Positions 62,828-64,000 of a stretch of DNA of 64,000 nt are shown piece by piece; within the stretch, counting starts at the first letter, position 1, and every line of letters begins with the position of its first letter. The notes under the pieces were generated by a model. The model had not been told where the DNA came from. It saw only the letters and a list, made by a program, of their open reading frames with translations, and did not search any database. Made by a program: the position numbers and the translations under genes. Location of the stretch: positions 3,377,258-3,441,257 of the forward strand of contig NZ_OY782578.1 of the NCBI RefSeq assembly GCF_963677945.1, written 5' to 3'. The stretch comes from an uncultured Bacteroides sp. (lineage in GTDB: Bacteria; Bacteroidota; Bacteroidia; Bacteroidales; Bacteroidaceae).

Positions 62828-64000
62828 ATGAAAAAACTGCTAATATTATGTGTATTTCTGATTACTGCTTTGTTTGTCAAAGCACAGAGAAATGAAGTTT
62901 TCTCGCCTAACATTCAAAGCTTACAGATAAAGGTTAACGATAACTGGCTTGCACCTCCAATCGTTAACCTGAATTCTGATGATGTATTAGAAGTCTCTTT
63001 TGATGAGCTATCGCACGAATATCACCGTTTTCAATATGTTATCTCACATCACAATGCAGACTGGACTCCTTCCGGATTAAACGAAATTGAATTTCTGGAA
63101 GGTTTTAATAATAGTCCTATTGAAGACTATCAGAATTCATTAAATACTACGATGCTATACACGCATTATCGAGTATCTTTCCCTAACGAGCAAGTTAAAC
63201 TAAAAGCCTCAGGAAACTATATTATTACTATTTTTGATGATAATGATAATTCAAAACCTGTATGTAAAGCTTGTTTCTCTGTTATAGAAAAGAAAGTAAC
63301 AGTTTCGGCAACAATAAGCAGCAATACTGATATAGATAATAACAAATCACATCAACAGGTTTCTTTCAATGTTAATTATAACGGATATAATATCCGTAAT
63401 CCCCAAAGTGAGGTGAAAATAAAAGTTATGCAAAATCTGCGAGAGGATAATTGTGTGACTAATCTATTGCCTTCATATATTAGTGCAAATGAACTAAAAT
63501 ATGAGCATAATAAGAATCTGATTTTTGATGCGGGGAATGAATACAGACGTTTTGAAATGGTTAGCGTAAAATATGCAGCACAAGGTATTCAAAGAATTAA
63601 GTTTTTTGATCCGTATTATCATGTAACTTTAATCCCGGATGAGCTAAGAACAAAAAACTACAGCTATGATCAAGACCAGAACGGACGTTGCCTGGTACGA
63701 TATGATTGGGCTACTAATAATGATATCGAAGCAGACTATTTACTAGTTCACTTTTCTCTTCCATGGAAAGACGAATTACCGGAGGGGAATTTCTATTTGC
63801 AGGGAGCATTTACTCACGACAACTTAACTGATAATTATTGTTTGAAATACAACCCTGAAACGAAAGCCTTTGAGACTATTCAACTGCTAAAACAGGGAGC
63901 ATATAACTATCAGTACCTTTTTGTGCCTACTAATAGCAATAAAACGACAACTGCTCTCACCGAAGGAAATTACTATGAAACAGAAAATGAATATCTGATA
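62828..64000 (+). CDS. DUF5103 / type IX secretion plug-like protein, 3' end cut by window edge
   Basis: The first 391 codons are present. A signal peptide (1-20, ending VKA-Q) is followed by an Ig-like region (LQIKVNDNWLAPPIVNLN) and the family core FQYVISHHNADWTPSGLNEIEFLEGFN, FFDPYYHVTLIPDEL and EGNFYLQGAF. This matches DUF5103, also called type IX secretion plug protein; the link to the T9SS comes from the plug bound to SprA. It starts 24 bases after mtgA. Confidence 0.88.
   Translation, partial: MKKLLILCVFLITALFVKAQRNEVFSPNIQSLQIKVNDNWLAPPIVNLNSDDVLEVSFDELSHEYHRFQYVISHHNADWTPSGLNEIEFLEGFNNSPIEDYQNSLNTTMLYTHYRVSFPNEQVKLKASGNYIITIFDDNDNSKPVCKACFSVIEKKVTVSATISSNTDIDNNKSHQQVSFNVNYNGYNIRNPQSEVKIKVMQNLREDNCVTNLLPSYISANELKYEHNKNLIFDAGNEYRRFEMVSVKYAAQGIQRIKFFDPYYHVTLIPDELRTKNYSYDQDQNGRCLVRYDWATNNDIEADYLLVHFSLPWKDELPEGNFYLQGAFTHDNLTDNYCLKYNPETKAFETIQLLKQGAYNYQYLFVPTNSNKTTTALTEGNYYETENEYLI

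Overview
The window looks like the chromosome of a Bacteroides species or close relative (Bacteroidota). The evidence is low-GC DNA, a hybrid two-component regulator with a Reg_prop sensor, several promoters carrying the Bacteroides -7 box TAnnTTTG, lipoprotein and signal-peptide glycoside hydrolases, a BT4734-type VapE protein beside an HU-like protein, an OtsA-OtsB fusion, and a C-terminal-edge gene of the DUF5103 / type IX plug family. I see no rRNA, tRNA, CRISPR array or transposase gene, and no SusC/SusD pair.

Layout. 1-9.7 kb is a glycan locus: a GH97 enzyme (cut by the window edge), an HExxH secreted protein, a divergent hybrid two-component regulator, a secreted probable six-hairpin glycosidase and a GNAT. 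9.8-13.8 kb is a heterodimeric ABC exporter (one degenerate ATP site) with a GyrI-like effector-binding protein. 14-18.8 kb is an HxlR regulator with twin palindromic operators, divergent from two Old Yellow Enzyme homologues, an SDR and an MDR oxidoreductase. 19-24 kb holds a DUF1593 protein, a remnant of a DUF234 ATPase, and an AraC-controlled aldo/keto reductase, NTF2-like and acetyltransferase set. 24.0-27.5 kb is an unusual cassette: a winged-helix protein containing an 11-bp tandem repeat, a VapE primase/helicase-like protein and an HU-like protein. The last two are enclosed by 44-bp imperfect inverted repeats, GCTAGAC clusters and a 23-bp-period palindrome array. 28-30.5 kb is a second HxlR regulator divergent from MBL-fold, NTF2-like and DsbA-like genes.

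30.6-43.4 kb mixes an AraC-ketopantoate reductase pair, a voltage-gated-type K+ channel with a SHOCT tail, a C-GCAxxG-C-C protein, GH39, a Crp/Fnr regulator, a lipoprotein, and a compact xylan set (GPH symporter, GH10 and GH43) with an AraC regulator. 43.4-48.0 kb is a TetR-EmrA-EmrB-TolC efflux operon. 48.3-51.5 kb is a five-gene tight operon (radical-SAM sulfatase-maturase type enzyme, three GNATs, CDP-alcohol phosphatidyltransferase) ended by a 21-bp-stem terminator. 51.7-58.3 kb covers trehalose metabolism (GH15 and OtsAB, convergent), a 52-residue membrane protein, and a GT4 glycosyltransferase with a flippase-like protein. A second 23-bp-period site array lies between otsAB and the small protein. 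58.4-64 kb holds TauE/SafE with DUF1634, MATE, a Gly-zipper OmpA lipoprotein, MtgA and the start of a DUF5103 protein.

The common theme is carbohydrate use combined with electrophile, redox and drug defence, organised as small regulator-plus-target modules. The most unusual parts are the inverted-repeat VapE/HU cassette and the two phased 23-bp arrays. All family names come from reading the translated sequence; no searches were run.
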